Source of the DNA: Pseudoalteromonas peptidolytica | GTDB taxonomy: Bacteria > Pseudomonadota > Gammaproteobacteria > Enterobacterales > Alteromonadaceae | Assembly: GCF_012641745.1 (NCBI RefSeq) | Contig: NZ_WEHZ01000024.1 | Location: forward strand, 1 to 64,000 | DNA: 64,000 nucleotides | Direction: 5' to 3' | Program-made: the position numbers and the translations under genes | Shown here: piece by piece, positions 36,932 to 45,566 of the stretch | Layout: each line of letters starts with the position of its first letter | How positions within the stretch are numbered: position 1 is the first letter of the stretch | The notes under the pieces: model-generated | What the model was told of the DNA's origin: nothing | The model's input: the letters and a program-made list of their open reading frames with translations, nothing else | Database searches by the model: none

Positions 36932-37794
36932 AGTACAACCGTCCACGCGTAGCAAAATGCAAAAATCGGCGCTGCGGCAGTAAGACTGTCTATGCGATCT
37001 AAAATGCCACCATGGCCTGGCAAGCAACGACCAGAGTCTTTAAGGCCAACTTCACGTTTGAACATGCTTTCTAGTAAATCACCTACCGCGGAAAAAAGTG
37101 CAATAACCACTGTCATGACCGCATATATCGGCCACATATTCATATCAATCGCTGCAAAATGGCAGAAAATCAATACAAATACCACAGCGGTAACCAAGCC
37201 GCCAACTAAGCCTTCAATGGTTTTGTTTGGGCTGACTTTGGGCATAAGCTTACGCTTGCCCAAGTTTTTGCCAGCAAAGTAAGCACCAATATCGGCACTC
37301 CAAACAATCCCTAGTACGACCATAATGAGCACCGAGCCAATATGCTCGCCTTCTTGGTATCCCGCACTTCGCATCACATTCAGCGCCAGCCAAAGCGGGA
37401 TCAATGTTAATACTCCCGCGATTGAACGCATCATAATACCTTCGTTCCAAGCTCTCGCAGCACGAGGGTACTTTACCACCAAGAAAGTTGCGACTAGCCA
37501 CCATGCAAACGCTAACGTAAAAACGTAATTTGCATCTGCAACTAAACGCCCTTGTTGCCATAACTCTTGTATCGGCCAATGGCTATTAAGCACTAGTATC
37601 AATACAGCCATGATGCCTACAAAAGCAATTCGCTGACGCTTTTGACACAGACCAGCAAGCGCTGACCACTCCCATGCACCCAGTAAAACGATAAGTGCGG
37701 CAATGGTACTAAACATTGCCAACGGCGTATAAAACACCAAAAGTAGTGCCAGAGGTGCAAGCACAGCTGACGTTAAAATGCGTTGTTTTAACAA
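36928..37794 (-). CDS. cdsA: Phosphatidate cytidylyltransferase
   Basis: CdsA makes CDP-diacylglycerol from phosphatidate and CTP, the branch point of phospholipid synthesis. I place the start at a TTG (37794), reading MLKQRILTSAVLAPLALLLV, because AAGGG lies 8 bases upstream and the family starts here. The frame is open much further, but only over the 3' part of uppS. That gives 288 residues with about eight membrane segments and the signature KRKLMPKVSPNKTIEGLVGG plus SAVGDLLESMFKREVGLKD near the C-terminus. It starts 10 bases after the uppS stop. Confidence 0.94.
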   Translation of the reverse strand: MLKQRILTSAVLAPLALLLVFYTPLAMFSTIAALIVLLGAWEWSALAGLCQKRQRIAFVGIMAVLILVLNSHWPIQELWQQGRLVADANYVFTLAFAWWLVATFLVVKYPRAARAWNEGIMMRSIAGVLTLIPLWLALNVMRSAGYQEGEHIGSVLIMVVLGIVWSADIGAYFAGKNLGKRKLMPKVSPNKTIEGLVGGLVTAVVFVLIFCHFAAIDMNMWPIYAVMTVVIALFSAVGDLLESMFKREVGLKDSGRCLPGHGGILDRIDSLTAAAPIFAFCYAWTVVL

Positions 37795-37804
37795 ATTTGA
37801 ACCC

Positions 37805-38578
37805 TTAACTTGTTGCGTCTTTCTCTGCAAGGAGTTGCTTAATTTGCTCTCCCGTACATCCGAAGCGTCGCTCTCTAGACACGTAACAAGCAATGGCTTC
37901 AGAGAATGCTTGCTCGTCAAAATCAGGCCATAGCGTGTCGGTAAAATAGAGTTCAGCATACGCTGCTTGCCAAAGCAAAAAGTTACTAATGCGGAAGTCA
38001 CCTCCCGTTCTGATCAACAAATCAAGACTTGCTTGGTCAGACATAGTCATTTGCTTGGTGAGTGCATCTTCGGTTATATCGCTGGCTTGCAATTCACCCG
38101 AGGCGACTTGCTGAGCGAGTTGTTGTGCAGCTTGTGTGATATCCCAACGCCCACCGTAATTTGCAGCAATGTTTAAGTTAAGCCCAGTATTGTTTTGGGT
38201 CAATGTTTGAGCTTCATGAACTCGCTGCTGTAGCGCGTCTGGAAAACGAGAAAGATCGCCAATAATGGTTAGCTTTACGTTGTTCTTATGTAATTTTTTA
38301 ACTTCTTTAGACAGCACATAAATGAATAGCTCCATCAATGTGCTTACTTCGTCTTCTGGCCTACGCCAGTTCTCACTACTGAATGCAAATAGTGTCAAAG
38401 ACTCTATACCCAGTTTGGAACAGAATTGCACAGCACTTCGGACAGAGTCCACACCCTTCTTATGCCCAAAGGCACGAGGGCGCCTACGAGCTTGAGCCCA
38501 ACGACCGTTGCCATCCATTATTATCGCAACATGTTTTGGCAGTGACTGCTGAGAAATAACCTCTGCTTTTAAAACCAT
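37805..38578 (-). CDS. uppS: Undecaprenyl diphosphate synthase (cis-prenyltransferase)
   Basis: UppS condenses isopentenyl diphosphate with farnesyl diphosphate to make the C55 carrier for peptidoglycan and O-antigen. Catalytic blocks are HVAIIMDGNGRWAQARRRPR with Asp in MDGNGRW, GHKKGVDSVR, LFAFSSENWRRP, and the late LLIRTGGDFRISNFLLWQ with DTLWPDF. Length 257. It opens the downstream unit after the frr terminator. Confidence 0.97.
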   Translation of the reverse strand: MVLKAEVISQQSLPKHVAIIMDGNGRWAQARRRPRAFGHKKGVDSVRSAVQFCSKLGIESLTLFAFSSENWRRPEDEVSTLMELFIYVLSKEVKKLHKNNVKLTIIGDLSRFPDALQQRVHEAQTLTQNNTGLNLNIAANYGGRWDITQAAQQLAQQVASGELQASDITEDALTKQMTMSDQASLDLLIRTGGDFRISNFLLWQAAYAELYFTDTLWPDFDEQAFSEAIACYVSRERRFGCTGEQIKQLLAEKDATS

Positions 38579-38594
38579 AATTCCAATTTTAGTG

Positions 38595-38628
38595 AAAAAA
38601 AACGCCGCCTAGTATACCCTAGGCGGCG
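38595..38628 (-). terminator. Rho-independent terminator after frr
   Basis: On the minus strand, a perfect 10-bp stem CGCCGCCTAG / CTAGGCGGCG with a 6-base loop is followed by eight T. It separates rpsB-tsf-pyrH-frr from uppS and later genes. Confidence 0.93.
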
Positions 38629-38749
38629 CTTCAAACCTAATAAATTTGTCCTTGTACCTAGGCAAAAATGCGCTAACTGCTCAGAAACAAAACAGATTTT
38701 TCTACTTTGTTTTAATGAACTCTGTACACACCTGCTAGGTAAAAGACGC

Positions 38750-39307
38750 TTAGATTTCCATTAGCTCAGCTTCTTTAGCACTTAGCTGTGTATCCATTTC
38801 TTTGATGAACTTATCTGTTAACTTTTGAATTTCATCTTCAGCTTGGCGTGCTTCATCTTCCGAGATTTCTTTGTCTTTTAGTAAAGACTTTACATCACCG
38901 TTAGCATCGCGACGGATATTACGAACAGCAACACGACCACCTTCTACTTCACCACGTACGATCTTGATCAGATCTTTACGACGTTCTTCAGTAAGTGGAG
39001 GAAGCGGAACACGAATAACAGTACCAGCAGACATTGGGTTCAAACCTAAATCAGACGATAAAATTGCCTTTTCTACAGCTTGAGCTAGAGACTTGTCAAA
39101 CACACTGATAGCCAGTGTACGAGAGTCCTCTGTGGTTACATTTGCTACTTGGTTTAATGGTGTATCCGCACCGTAGTAAGAAACAGAAATACCATCTAAT
39201 AGCGCAGGGTGTGCACGACCCGTACGAATTTTAGAAAGTTGGCTTGCAAGGGCTGCCACACTTTTTTTCATGCGCTCTTGAGCGTCTTTTTTAATATCTT
39301 CGATCAC
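38750..39307 (-). CDS. frr: Ribosome recycling factor
   Basis: RRF, with EF-G, splits the post-termination ribosome. Its 185 residues are exactly family length. Conserved segments are MKKSVAALASQLSKIRTGRA, PLNQVANVTTEDSRTLAISV, AILSSDLGLNPMSAGTVIRV, PLPPLTEERRKDLIKIVRGE and DEIQKLTDKFIKEMD. It follows pyrH by 127 bases. Confidence 0.97.
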   Translation of the reverse strand: MIEDIKKDAQERMKKSVAALASQLSKIRTGRAHPALLDGISVSYYGADTPLNQVANVTTEDSRTLAISVFDKSLAQAVEKAILSSDLGLNPMSAGTVIRVPLPPLTEERRKDLIKIVRGEVEGGRVAVRNIRRDANGDVKSLLKDKEISEDEARQAEDEIQKLTDKFIKEMDTQLSAKEAELMEI

Positions 39308-39434
39308 AATACTTTCCTAGTCTGTTCTTGTTATGCCAGATTATACTCGCAATTTAGAGATTCGCTACTTCACCTTCACGTCGGTTAATTAGACTCCGTC
39401 ATCTAAACTATGCGTTGCCAAAATCGACGTTAGA

Positions 39435-40172
39435 TTATTCTGCAGCCTGAGAAGAGATCAGCGTCCCCTCTTCTTCACCCATGATGACATTTTTCAATGC
39501 ACCTGGTTTGTTCATGTTGAATACGCTAATTGGCATATTGTGGTCACGTGCCAATGTAAAAGCGGCTAAATCCATCACTTTCAATTCTTTGTCGATAACT
39601 TCGTTATACGTCAACGTGCGGTATAACGTTGCCTCTGGATTTTTCACCGGATCGTCGCTAAATACACCTTCAACTTTGGTAGCCTTAATTACCGTATCAG
39701 CTTCAATTTCGATACCACGCAAACATGCAGCCGAGTCGGTTGTAAAGAATGGGTTGCCCGTACCTGCAGAGAAAATAACCACACGGCCAGACTTTAACAA
39801 GCTGATTGCTTCAGCCCAGTTGTAAGCATCACACACGCCATTTAATGGAATAGCAGACATCAGGCGTGCATTTACAAAAGCACGATGTAGCGCATCACGC
39901 ATCGCAAGCCCATTCATAACCGTTGCTAGCATTCCCATGTGATCGCCAACAACACGGTTCATGCCCGCTTCAGCAAGTGAACCACCACGTAAGAAGTTAC
40001 CGCCACCGATAACCAAACCCACTTCTACGTCGAGCTCTACTAACTCTTTGATTTCTTGTGCCATACGATCCAAAACTTTTGGATCAATACCAAAGCCTTC
40101 ATCTCCCATTAAAGCTTCACCACTAAGCTTTAAAAGAACGCGTCTAAAAACAGGTTTTTTATTGATAGTCAT
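39435..40172 (-). CDS. pyrH: UMP kinase
   Basis: PyrH phosphorylates UMP to UDP, feeding nucleotide and sugar-nucleotide synthesis. Its 245 residues belong to the amino-acid-kinase fold, with RVLLKLSGEALMGDEGFGID, VGLVIGGGNFLRG, DHMGMLATVMNGLAMRDAL, IFSAGTGNPFFTTDSAACLR and a late LARDHNMPISVFNM. It lies between tsf and frr, the usual order. Confidence 0.97.
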   Translation of the reverse strand: MTINKKPVFRRVLLKLSGEALMGDEGFGIDPKVLDRMAQEIKELVELDVEVGLVIGGGNFLRGGSLAEAGMNRVVGDHMGMLATVMNGLAMRDALHRAFVNARLMSAIPLNGVCDAYNWAEAISLLKSGRVVIFSAGTGNPFFTTDSAACLRGIEIEADTVIKATKVEGVFSDDPVKNPEATLYRTLTYNEVIDKELKVMDLAAFTLARDHNMPISVFNMNKPGALKNVIMGEEEGTLISSQAAE

Positions 40173-40197
40173 AATATCCGGGCCAATTAAAAGTGAG

Positions 40198-40245
40198 GTA
40201 AAAAATAACCGCGCTTATGCTAGACATAAATGCGCGGTTATTTTA
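40198..40245 (-). terminator. Probable terminator between tsf and pyrH
   Basis: Perfect 11-bp arms AATAACCGCGC (40204-40214) and GCGCGGTTATT (40232-40242) flank a 17-base loop. On the minus strand a short T-run follows. It lies about 70 bases after tsf and may attenuate rather than stop transcription into pyrH. Confidence 0.65.
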
Positions 40246-40311
40246 GAGAATTTTCAGCAATGACGCAAAGCTAATGTCAGCTTTTACGTCATTAGGCATC
40301 ACCGTTGGTGA

Positions 40312-41163
40312 TTACTCGCCTTTCGCCGCAGCGATTTGTGCTGCAACTTCAGCTGCGAAGTCTTCTTCTTTCTTCTCGATACCTTCACCTACTTCTAGGC
40401 GAATGAATGAAGAAACAGATGCACTCTTCTCTTTAAGGTAGTCACCTACTGATTTCTTAGGTTCCATGATGAAAGCTTGACCAGTAAGAGAGATCTCACC
40501 AGTGAACTTCTTCATACGACCAACAACCATTTTTTCAGCGATTTCAGCTGGCTTGCCTTCGTTCATTGCGATTTCAACTTGAACCGCTTTTTCTTTTTCA
40601 ACTACTTCAGCCGGTACATCTTCTGGGTTTAGGTAGTCAGGCTTAGACGCAGCTACGTGCATAGCAACGTGCTTAAGTGTTTCTTCGTCAGCTTCACCTG
40701 CAACAACAACACCGATGCGCTCACCGTGACGGTAAGCAACTAACTTTGCACCTTCGATGAATTCAACACGGCGGATGTTCATGTTCTCACCAATTTTAGC
40801 AACTAGTGCAACACGCGTTTCTTCGAACTTAGCTTTAAGCGCTTCGATGTCTAGCTTTTCAGCTAGTGCAGCGTCAGCAACTTCATTAGCAAAACCTAGG
40901 AAGCTTGCATCTTTTGCTACGAAGTCAGTTTGACAGTTAACTTCAACTAGTGCAGCAACGCCTTCGCTTTGCTTGATGATGATAGTACCTTCAGCAGCGA
41001 TGTTACCTGCTTTTTTAGCAGCTTTTGCAGCACCACTTTTACGCATGTTTTCGATAGCTAGATCGATATCACCGTTAGTTTCAGTTAGTGCTTTTTTACA
41101 ATCCATCATACCAGCGCCAGTGCGCTCACGAAGTTCTTTTACTAGGGCAGCAGTTACAGCCAT
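40312..41163 (-). CDS. tsf: Translation elongation factor Ts
   Basis: EF-Ts is the nucleotide-exchange factor for EF-Tu. The start at 41163 (MAVTAALVKELRERTGAGMM) fits the family and has GAGGATA upstream; the frame extends 14 codons further without similarity. That gives 283 residues. Visible are the N-terminal UBA-like region with RTGAGMMDCKKAL, then CQTDFVAKDASFLGFANEV in the core, and VGDYLKEKSASVSSFIRLEV at the C-terminus. It follows rpsB. Confidence 0.97.
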   Translation of the reverse strand: MAVTAALVKELRERTGAGMMDCKKALTETNGDIDLAIENMRKSGAAKAAKKAGNIAAEGTIIIKQSEGVAALVEVNCQTDFVAKDASFLGFANEVADAALAEKLDIEALKAKFEETRVALVAKIGENMNIRRVEFIEGAKLVAYRHGERIGVVVAGEADEETLKHVAMHVAASKPDYLNPEDVPAEVVEKEKAVQVEIAMNEGKPAEIAEKMVVGRMKKFTGEISLTGQAFIMEPKKSVGDYLKEKSASVSSFIRLEVGEGIEKKEEDFAAEVAAQIAAAKGE

Positions 41164-41324
41164 TAGAATATCCTCAAATCTGAATTCAGTTCTTGATAAA
41201 ACCAACCTTTAAGTTGGCTGAATATCAAATCAAGTACAGCACGCCTCAATTTGATAAAAATCCGTTATCTTTCAAGGTCTGCTTGGCAAACAACGGGGTA
41301 AGCAGTCAATCGCTTATAAAGAAT

Positions 41325-41360
41325 ATCAAGTCTTCACCAAAAATTTGATGAAGACTTGAT
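41325..41360. promoter_or_regulatory. Inverted repeat in the rpsB-tsf intergenic region
   Basis: Perfect 12-bp arms ATCAAGTCTTCA (41325-41336) and TGAAGACTTGAT (41349-41360) surround a 12-base loop, about 25 bases after the rpsB stop. No U-tract follows on the minus strand. It could be an attenuator or a processing hairpin that lowers tsf relative to rpsB. Confidence 0.55.
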
Positions 41361-41384
41361 GACAGCTAATACCTAATCAGGTAA

Positions 41385-42113
41385 TTACTCAGCTTCAACG
41401 AAGTCGTCGTTTTCTGCTTGAGCAACGATGTTGCTTTCACGGCCTTCAGTGATAGCCGTTGCTACTGCACCAGTGTATAGCTGGATTGCACGGATAGCAT
41501 CGTCGTTACCTGGAATGATGAAATCAACACCATCTGGGTTAGAGTTAGTATCAACAACAGATACTACTGGAATACCTAGGTTGTTAGCTTCACGGATAGC
41601 GATGTGCTCGTGGTCAGCGTCGATAACGAAGATAGCGTCAGGAAGACCGCCCATATCTTTGATACCGCCAAGGCCTTTTTCAAGCTTTTGCATTTCACGA
41701 GTAAGCATTAGCGCTTCTTTCTTAGTAAGCTTCTCAAAAGTACCGTCTTGGCTTTGAGTCTCAAGCTCTTTAAGACGCTTGATTGATTGACGAACTGTTT
41801 TCCAGTTAGTCAACATACCACCTAACCAACGGTGATTTACATAGAACTGCTCACTTTGGATAGCCGCTTCTTTAACTGCTTCGCTTGCAGCGCGCTTAGT
41901 ACCTACGAAAAGGATTTTACCTTTGTTTGAAGCAACGTTCGAAAGAAACTTAAGAGCGTCGTTGAATAAAGGTACTGTTTTTTCTAGGTTGATGATATGA
42001 ACGCGGTTACGTGCACCGAAGATGAACGGCTTCATCTTAGGGTTCCAGTAACGTGCCTGGTGACCGAAGTGAACACCAGCTTGAAGCATATCGCGCATTG
42101 AAACGTTTGCCAT
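41385..42113 (-). CDS. rpsB: 30S ribosomal protein S2
   Basis: S2 binds the small subunit with S1. Its 242 residues are standard, opening MANVSMRDMLQAGVHFGHQA and including RYWNPKMKPFIFGARNRVHI, FVGTKRAASEAVKEAA, HRWLGGMLTNWKTVRQSI and DTNSNPDGVDFIIPGNDDA. It is the first gene of the rpsB-tsf-pyrH-frr unit, with a recognisable S2 leader and promoter upstream. Confidence 0.98.
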   Translation of the reverse strand: MANVSMRDMLQAGVHFGHQARYWNPKMKPFIFGARNRVHIINLEKTVPLFNDALKFLSNVASNKGKILFVGTKRAASEAVKEAAIQSEQFYVNHRWLGGMLTNWKTVRQSIKRLKELETQSQDGTFEKLTKKEALMLTREMQKLEKGLGGIKDMGGLPDAIFVIDADHEHIAIREANNLGIPVVSVVDTNSNPDGVDFIIPGNDDAIRAIQLYTGAVATAITEGRESNIVAQAENDDFVEAE

Positions 42114-42301
42114 TGTATATTTCCTCTAATAGTTTAGGGTTAGGCCTCCACATATCCCATAGCACCAACACGAAGTTTTTAAGCTACATGCACCCAAGTG
42201 TATGTGTCGATATGTGTGTGTGTTAATATTAATTAAGTGTGTTGTCTTAACTACAAACATTCATATTCACCAAGTGATGAAGAATTATTTGTAAAAAGAC
42301 G
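42114..42301 (-). promoter_or_regulatory. rpsB leader with conserved S2 autoregulatory element
   Basis: The leader between promoter and start codon is about 190 nt. On the minus strand it contains GGGATATGTGGAGGCCTAAC then CC (42137-42158), nearly the same as the block I recall in the E. coli rpsB leader (GGGATACGTGGAGGCATAAC). That element is known to mediate repression by excess S2. Confidence 0.75.
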
Positions 42302-42307
42302 GCGCGC

Positions 42308-42336
42308 TTTATACCATATATAAAGAATTAACTCAA
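42308..42336 (-). promoter_or_regulatory. Sigma-70 promoter of rpsB
   Basis: Minus strand: -35 TTGAGT (42331-42336), a 17-base spacer, -10 TATAAA (42308-42313), then a G/C-rich discriminator GCGCGCC. Such discriminators are typical of ppGpp-sensitive ribosomal promoters. Confidence 0.75.
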
Positions 42337-42393
42337 TCTTATGCGTAAAATTTGTGCATAATGAATGTTCATCTAAATTGACTTGGAGCCTAA

Positions 42394-43185
42394 ATGAGTG
42401 CAGTGATCAAAACCCCTGAAGAAATCGAAAAAATGCGTGTTGCCGGGCGCTTAGCCGCGGAAGTACTGGAAATGATCGAGCCGTATGTTAAGCCAGGGGT
42501 GACCACAGACGAATTAAACACCATTTGTCACAATTACATTGTTGATGAGCAAGGTGCTATTCCTGCGCCACTAAATTACCACGGCTTTCCAAAGTCAATT
42601 TGTACCTCAGTTAACCACGTTATCTGTCATGGTATTCCAAATGACAAGCCGCTCAAAGAAGGTGATATCATCAATATAGACATTACCGTTATCAAAGATG
42701 GTTATCATGGTGACACTTCAAAAATGTTTTATGTAGGCACACCGACTATCCAAGGTAAACGCCTAAGCGAAATTACACAAGAGAGCCTATATCTTGCAAT
42801 AAAAATGGTAAAACCAGGCGCTCGTTTGGGTGATATTGGTGCTGCAATTCAAAAGTACGCAGAAGGCTTTAATTATTCTATCGTTCGCGAATACTGCGGG
42901 CATGGCATTGGTAAAGAGTTCCACGAAGAGCCACAGGTAATGCACTATGGTAAGCCAGGTACTGGTGAAGTGCTTAAAGCGGGCATGTGTTTGACTATTG
43001 AACCTATGGTCAATGCAGGTAAGCGACAATGCAAACTACTTAAAGATGAATGGACAGTTGTAACTAAAGACCGTAGCCTTTCAGCTCAATGGGAACATAC
43101 TCTGCTAGTGACTGACAATGGCGTTGAAATATTAACGCTGCGCAGTGACGAAACGATTGATAGAGTGATCGAACATACAGCGTAA
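42394..43185 (+). CDS. map: Type I methionine aminopeptidase
   Basis: This enzyme removes the initiator Met from nascent proteins. The 263-residue pita-bread fold protein begins with TPEEIEKMRVAGRLAAEVLE. The dinuclear metal ligands lie in INIDITVIKDGYHGDTSKMF, YCGHGIGKEFHEEPQVMHY, TIEPMVNAG and SAQWEHTLLV. GGAG precedes the ATG. It is divergent from rpsB, as in E. coli. In E. coli, map is next to glnD and dapD; here about 15.9 kb separates them. Confidence 0.97.
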   Translation: MSAVIKTPEEIEKMRVAGRLAAEVLEMIEPYVKPGVTTDELNTICHNYIVDEQGAIPAPLNYHGFPKSICTSVNHVICHGIPNDKPLKEGDIINIDITVIKDGYHGDTSKMFYVGTPTIQGKRLSEITQESLYLAIKMVKPGARLGDIGAAIQKYAEGFNYSIVREYCGHGIGKEFHEEPQVMHYGKPGTGEVLKAGMCLTIEPMVNAGKRQCKLLKDEWTVVTKDRSLSAQWEHTLLVTDNGVEILTLRSDETIDRVIEHTA

Positions 43186-43214
43186 ATTACTAATAACAAT
43201 AGTAATAAACCTGA

Positions 43215-43240
43215 AGCCAACGCCATGTCGTTGGCTTTTT
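43215..43240 (+). terminator. Rho-independent terminator after map
   Basis: Stem AGCCAACG / CGTTGGCT with a 6-base loop followed by TTTTTAA, 30 bases after the map stop. Confidence 0.88.
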
Positions 43241-43389
43241 AATTTCTCTCACTGGCGATGATTTTCTGTTGCTACAAATTTGCATTCTACCAGTTTGTTA
43301 ATTCAAAATGAAAAGTAGCTTTATCATCACCAGTCTCTGAGCGCTCTCAGCTTTGGATACAACCTAGTCTAACATCTCTCCCCTGAACT

Positions 43390-44067
43390 CTATCCCGATA
43401 CCACCGACATACGACCGTCTTCCAAAAAGGATAACAGTGTTTGAGGGCGTTGGCGATTTTCATCAAATAAGTAACTATACTTTTTTAGTATGGCTTTTCT
43501 GGCTTGCTCATCCTTAGCCATTGCCATTTCATCGCTGAATGGTTGCGACTCCATAAAGCCCTGATATTGGCTGGCAATACCAATAGTTGCTCGCACAGCA
43601 TTGAGTACTTCAGGCTTTGCTTCAAACGCAGCGATTAGTTCATCTTTGTATTTGTAATCCTTCGGCAAAATCAGCTTTCCCTCATCATCAAAGGTGATGC
43701 TTTTTGGCGGAAATGGGATGTCGTGTTCAGCGAGTAAAGCTTTTACTTTCATCTCAGAATAGGCTGATAAATTATCAACATTTTGTTTAGTCGGTAAAAT
43801 AAGTACAGCTTTGGTTAACGCTGTACTGCCTGGCACATTGGCCGCTGCTTTAAAATGATTATCTAAGTTCAGGGCTGTCTTGCCCTCATTTGTCATCATA
43901 GTGTAATAGCTATTGCTACTCGTTGCTGCCTTGCCCTCATTACTCTCACTGTCAGCGTGAGCCACTGACAGTGCCGTGGCAAAATCACTCTGAGCAGAAT
44001 GTTGCTTACGGTGAGCAGATTGATTTAGTGTGGCAGCTTGTGTTTGCATGGTTTGCGTAATATTCAT
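43390..44067 (-). CDS. Hypothetical protein of unknown family
   Basis: A 225-residue soluble protein without a signal peptide or membrane segment. The first 60 residues are Gln/Ser/Ala-rich and likely disordered (MNITQTMQTQAATLNQSAHR). The C-terminal half looks folded, with SITFDDEGKLILPKDYKYKD, then a helical ELIAAFEAKPEVLNAVRATI and KKYSYLFDENRQRPQTLLSF. I recognise no family and claim no function. It lies just beyond map, at the edge of the segment that separates map from glnD. It is oriented away from the LuxR gene. Confidence 0.7.
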   Translation of the reverse strand: MNITQTMQTQAATLNQSAHRKQHSAQSDFATALSVAHADSESNEGKAATSSNSYYTMMTNEGKTALNLDNHFKAAANVPGSTALTKAVLILPTKQNVDNLSAYSEMKVKALLAEHDIPFPPKSITFDDEGKLILPKDYKYKDELIAAFEAKPEVLNAVRATIGIASQYQGFMESQPFSDEMAMAKDEQARKAILKKYSYLFDENRQRPQTLLSFLEDGRMSVVSG

Positions 44068-44778
44068 ACTAATCCTTTTGTGTTGAATGTATTCATCTTA
44101 AAAAACAAGCAACCTTCAAGCCAGAAATAACACTTCAACAAAATCCTATTAAAACCTTTAATTACAAAGGTTTAAACTTCATAAGCTCCACGCGGTACAA
44201 TATCAATGGTAACATTAAGCAGCAAACATTCTCCTCATCACCGCAAACATGGTAATACTCATGATCAACTTTCTTATCAACCGCCTTTTGCTGCAATCCG
44301 AGGTACTCTCAAACAATCAAAACCGTCTCCAACTCCTTTTCGCGCTCTTTGGTCTAACATCATTGTGCAATCTTAATTATTAGCAAGCGAGCTATATAGT
44401 AAATTAGTATTAACCTCAATATCGAGATAAACGTTTCTATCTCTGAAACTAAATTTAACAAATACAACACCCTACAGCATCACAACTAACAATCACTTCG
44501 ATATAAAAACTGCCTCCTTGTACCCCACCAGCAAAATAACTTAATAAAAATTTAATGCTTAAAAATTAGAACCTTAATCTTTAAGATTTAGATAGTACTG
44601 GTCAAACCAGCCTGCGCAGTCAAGCGCAAAAAAAACACCATCAAGACATCTAGACACAATATGTAATCAATTGATTAAATAATTTGACCATTGTGAAAAA
44701 AAAGACCATTATCTGCATAAGTAAACAAAAAAAACACATTGAATACAAAATGAAACAAAATTGTTAAGGAAAGCAGCC
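44068..44778. promoter_or_regulatory. AT-rich divergent region with operator-like sequences upstream of the LuxR gene
   Basis: About 710 A/T-rich bases without a gene. A perfect 12-bp palindrome AATCAATTGATT lies at 44665-44676, and a direct repeat GACCATT at 44686-44692 and 44704-44710 (18 bases apart). Both are 70-115 bases before the start of the LuxR-type gene, so they are candidates for its control. No promoter is certain. Confidence 0.4.
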
Positions 44779-45426
44779 ATGTCAAACACAAATAACGAGC
44801 TGATTGTAGTAACGTCCGCGATAATGCAACTAAAAGCAGCCGCAAAATACAAGAATTTTAATCATGATACGTTTCAGAGCGTCATGTCTTTTGCCAATAA
44901 TTCCGGCCTGTATATCGCGTTAGTAAAGAAAAAAGAAAGAAAAGTAGTCTCAGACATCAATATATCAGCTTGCAGCCAATTAGTGAAAAAATTACAAGAA
45001 ATGATTTACAACGATGAGTTCCCGCTGGAAGAGTTACGCGATGTCTGTAAAACCAGCAGTATTTTGTCCGATGTAGCACTTTATGGTCAGGACGATCCCA
45101 GTGCTGCATTTATGTTGCTGGTCATTTTCCAAAATAGCCTTTCTAGCACTTTGACACCCGCATCATACCTTATTGATTTGATCACTCCTTATTTACACAA
45201 AGCATATACCACAAGCCTAGAACCTAAATGGGCGGAGCAACACCCGCTAGATGCTTTGACAGCAAGAGAGAAAGAAGTATATGACTGGCTTTCGGCAGGA
45301 AAAACGAATAGAGAAATAGGCCTTATTCTTGGGATCAGCCCTTTCACAGTGAAAAATCATGTGGCGAGTATTTTAGATAAGCTCAATGCTCCAAACCGCT
45401 CTGCGGCCTTAGCACTGTGCAACTAG
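44779..45426 (+). CDS. LuxR-type (GerE helix-turn-helix) transcriptional regulator
   Basis: A regulator of about 215 residues. AAGGA lies 8 bases before the ATG at 44779, which I prefer to an upstream TTG. The C-terminal GerE domain is clear: LTAREKEVYDWLSAGKTNRE then IGLILGISPFTVKNHVASIL, followed by DKLNAPNRSAALAL. The N-terminal 145 residues lack the Trp/Tyr/Asp signature of acyl-homoserine-lactone-binding LuxR proteins and lack a receiver Asp pocket. The overall layout recalls EpsA-type regulators, which is a loose comparison. It converges on bmp4 and is a plausible pathway-specific regulator of the bmp genes. Confidence 0.82.
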   Translation: MSNTNNELIVVTSAIMQLKAAAKYKNFNHDTFQSVMSFANNSGLYIALVKKKERKVVSDINISACSQLVKKLQEMIYNDEFPLEELRDVCKTSSILSDVALYGQDDPSAAFMLLVIFQNSLSSTLTPASYLIDLITPYLHKAYTTSLEPKWAEQHPLDALTAREKEVYDWLSAGKTNREIGLILGISPFTVKNHVASILDKLNAPNRSAALALCN

Positions 45427-45434
45427 CGCATAAA

Positions 45435-45464
45435 GAAGCCCCTATATGCTGGATATGGGGCTTC
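45435..45464. terminator. Hairpin between the LuxR gene and bmp4
   Basis: Stem GAAGCCCC (45435-45442) / GGGGCTTC (45457-45464) plus A/T pairs in the loop. On the minus strand TTTAT follows, so it may end transcription from the bmp operon as well as from the LuxR gene. Confidence 0.65.
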
Positions 45465-45566
45465 AGAGGGGAAATTATTATTCAGAGGCTTTTTTATTCA
45501 CATTGCAACCCATCTCTGAGCCACCTTTACATAATTAAAGAAATACAGACTTTTCGACATAAGATT

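Noticed and set aside
36932..37027. N-terminal extension of dxr
   Set aside because: It overlaps cdsA coding sequence and precedes the conserved family start at 36931.
37795..38001. N-terminal extension of cdsA
   Set aside because: It lies in the coding sequence of uppS in another frame; the TTG at 37794 has a good ribosome-binding site and the family's N-terminus.
41164..41205. N-terminal extension of tsf
   Set aside because: The family start at 41163 has GAGGATA upstream; the extra 14 codons show no similarity.
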